Below the pieces are notes generated by a model that was not told the origin of the DNA, made no database searches, and saw nothing but the letters and a program-made list of their open reading frames with translations. Positions 63,489-64,000 of a DNA stretch of 64,000 nucleotides are shown here, piece after piece; position 1 is the first letter of the stretch; the number at the start of each line of letters is the position of its first letter. The position numbers and the translations under genes are program-made. This stretch comes from GCA-2708415 sp964353185. GTDB taxonomy: Bacteria; Pseudomonadota; Alphaproteobacteria; Micavibrionales; Micavibrionaceae. The stretch is from the NCBI GenBank assembly GCA_964353185.1, contig CAYGUV010000001.1, positions 62,001 through 126,000 on the forward strand, in the 5' to 3' direction.

Positions 63489-64000
63489 TTTGTCTAATAT
63501 TTTGCAGACATCTTTTTCAGAGCGCGGCAGCGCATTTGTTTATATCTTAATTGCTATTGCGTTGTTGGCGGCCTTAACCGCGTCTTTTATGCGGCCTGCC
63601 AGTCAACAAACAACAGCGCAAAATAGCTTTCAATCTGTGTCTTCTCTTTCGAGTCAGATTGATTTTATTCAAGCGGCCATTCAAGAATGTGTTTTGGTTT
63701 ATTCTTTGGGGGACGACTCTGACGATACAAATATTCCTGCTGGCGTAACACAGCCTTATCCATTCACGCCAACGGATAACTATTTTGGATTGGTCAGTGG
63801 GACTGGCGCGGCGACTACTATTTATGCGGATAATACAATGAAGAACATTGCATGCCCAGGAAACCCAGGAACGACAAAAGATCACGAAAAAATATTTGGT
63901 GGTAGCTCTGGTAAGTTTATGCCACCCGCACCAGAATTATTTAATGAGTGGGAATATTATAATGATACTGATGGTGTGTTCTTTTTTACATCAACGGATA
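63489..64000 (+). CDS. Second pilin-like protein, cut by the window end
   Basis: Frame opens with TTG 63489, two bases after the previous stop, and runs to the window edge (170 codons seen). SFSERG followed by the helix SAFVYILIAIALLAALTASF repeats the prepilin layout of the upstream gene, again without Glu at +5. The following region (QTTAQNSFQSVSSLSSQIDFIQAAIQECV) is the helical extension of a pilin, and a second cysteine occurs in NIACPGNPG. No ATG is near, so TTG is the most plausible start. Likely a minor pilin or tip protein. Confidence 0.65.

Overview
The window comes from an AT-rich alphaproteobacterium, probably free-living since it makes its own histidine. The assignment rests on a divK-pleD pair, an HdaA-type DnaA relative, a PodJ-like polar protein, an EipB/DUF1849 envelope protein, alphaproteobacterial-style AspRS motifs, and conserved gene neighbourhoods (ETF-QO/TPR/ispE; purM/DUF2066/perM/hda; pleD/rpmG/rnr/topA/dprA/plsY/pyrB). 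No rRNA, tRNA, CRISPR, IS element or phage is visible. The sequence is a draft scaffold with three 100-N gaps. Two of them (in alaS and upstream of aspS) are flanked by identical 55-bp copies and are assembly artefacts. The third really removes the 3' end of aspS.

Layout. (1) 1-7569: a yerC/TrpR-like regulator end, then one compact operon hisG-hisD-hisN-hisCB-hisH-hisA-hisF-hisIE that encodes the whole histidine pathway; hisC and hisB are fused into one gene. (2) 7640-10676: small envelope or unknown genes, a Pmp3/YqaE protein, gdhA and a DUF2945 protein. (3) 10882-25662: PodJ-like protein, ispE, TPR protein, ETF-QO, uracil-DNA glycosylase, lytic transglycosylase, glutathionyl-hydroquinone-reductase-like protein, alaS, ndk. 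(4) 25669-35430: a large 7TMR-DISM hybrid kinase, purM with a translationally coupled 47-residue membrane protein, DUF2066, AI-2E transporter, hda, sixA, rnd. (5) 35656-45028: aspS (broken by the gap), unknowns, an alpha/beta hydrolase, a PhnA-like domain protein, MscS channel, diguanylate cyclase, EipB, DivK and PleD. (6) 45092-53334: rpmG, rnr, topA, a GNAT insertion, dprA, plsY, pyrB. (7) 53370-64000: prepilin peptidase divergent from a type IVb-like pilus operon (response regulator, secretin, a protein of three Ig-like ASH/HYDIN domains plus a PilP-like tail, ATPase, inner-membrane platform, two assembly proteins, two pilin-like proteins), cut by the window end.

How the genes fit together. 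PodJ-like, DivK, PleD and the second GGDEF protein suggest polar and cell-cycle control with c-di-GMP; the pilus operon headed by a lone response regulator is a plausible output. The most unusual items are the HisC-HisB fusion inside a one-piece his operon, the ASH-domain protein of the pilus system with a terminator-like hairpin and TTG start in front of it, pilin-like proteins without Glu5, and a uracil-DNA glycosylase that has lost its Fe-S cysteines. Convergent genes are packed so tightly that stop codons are shared and terminators lie inside the opposing coding region.
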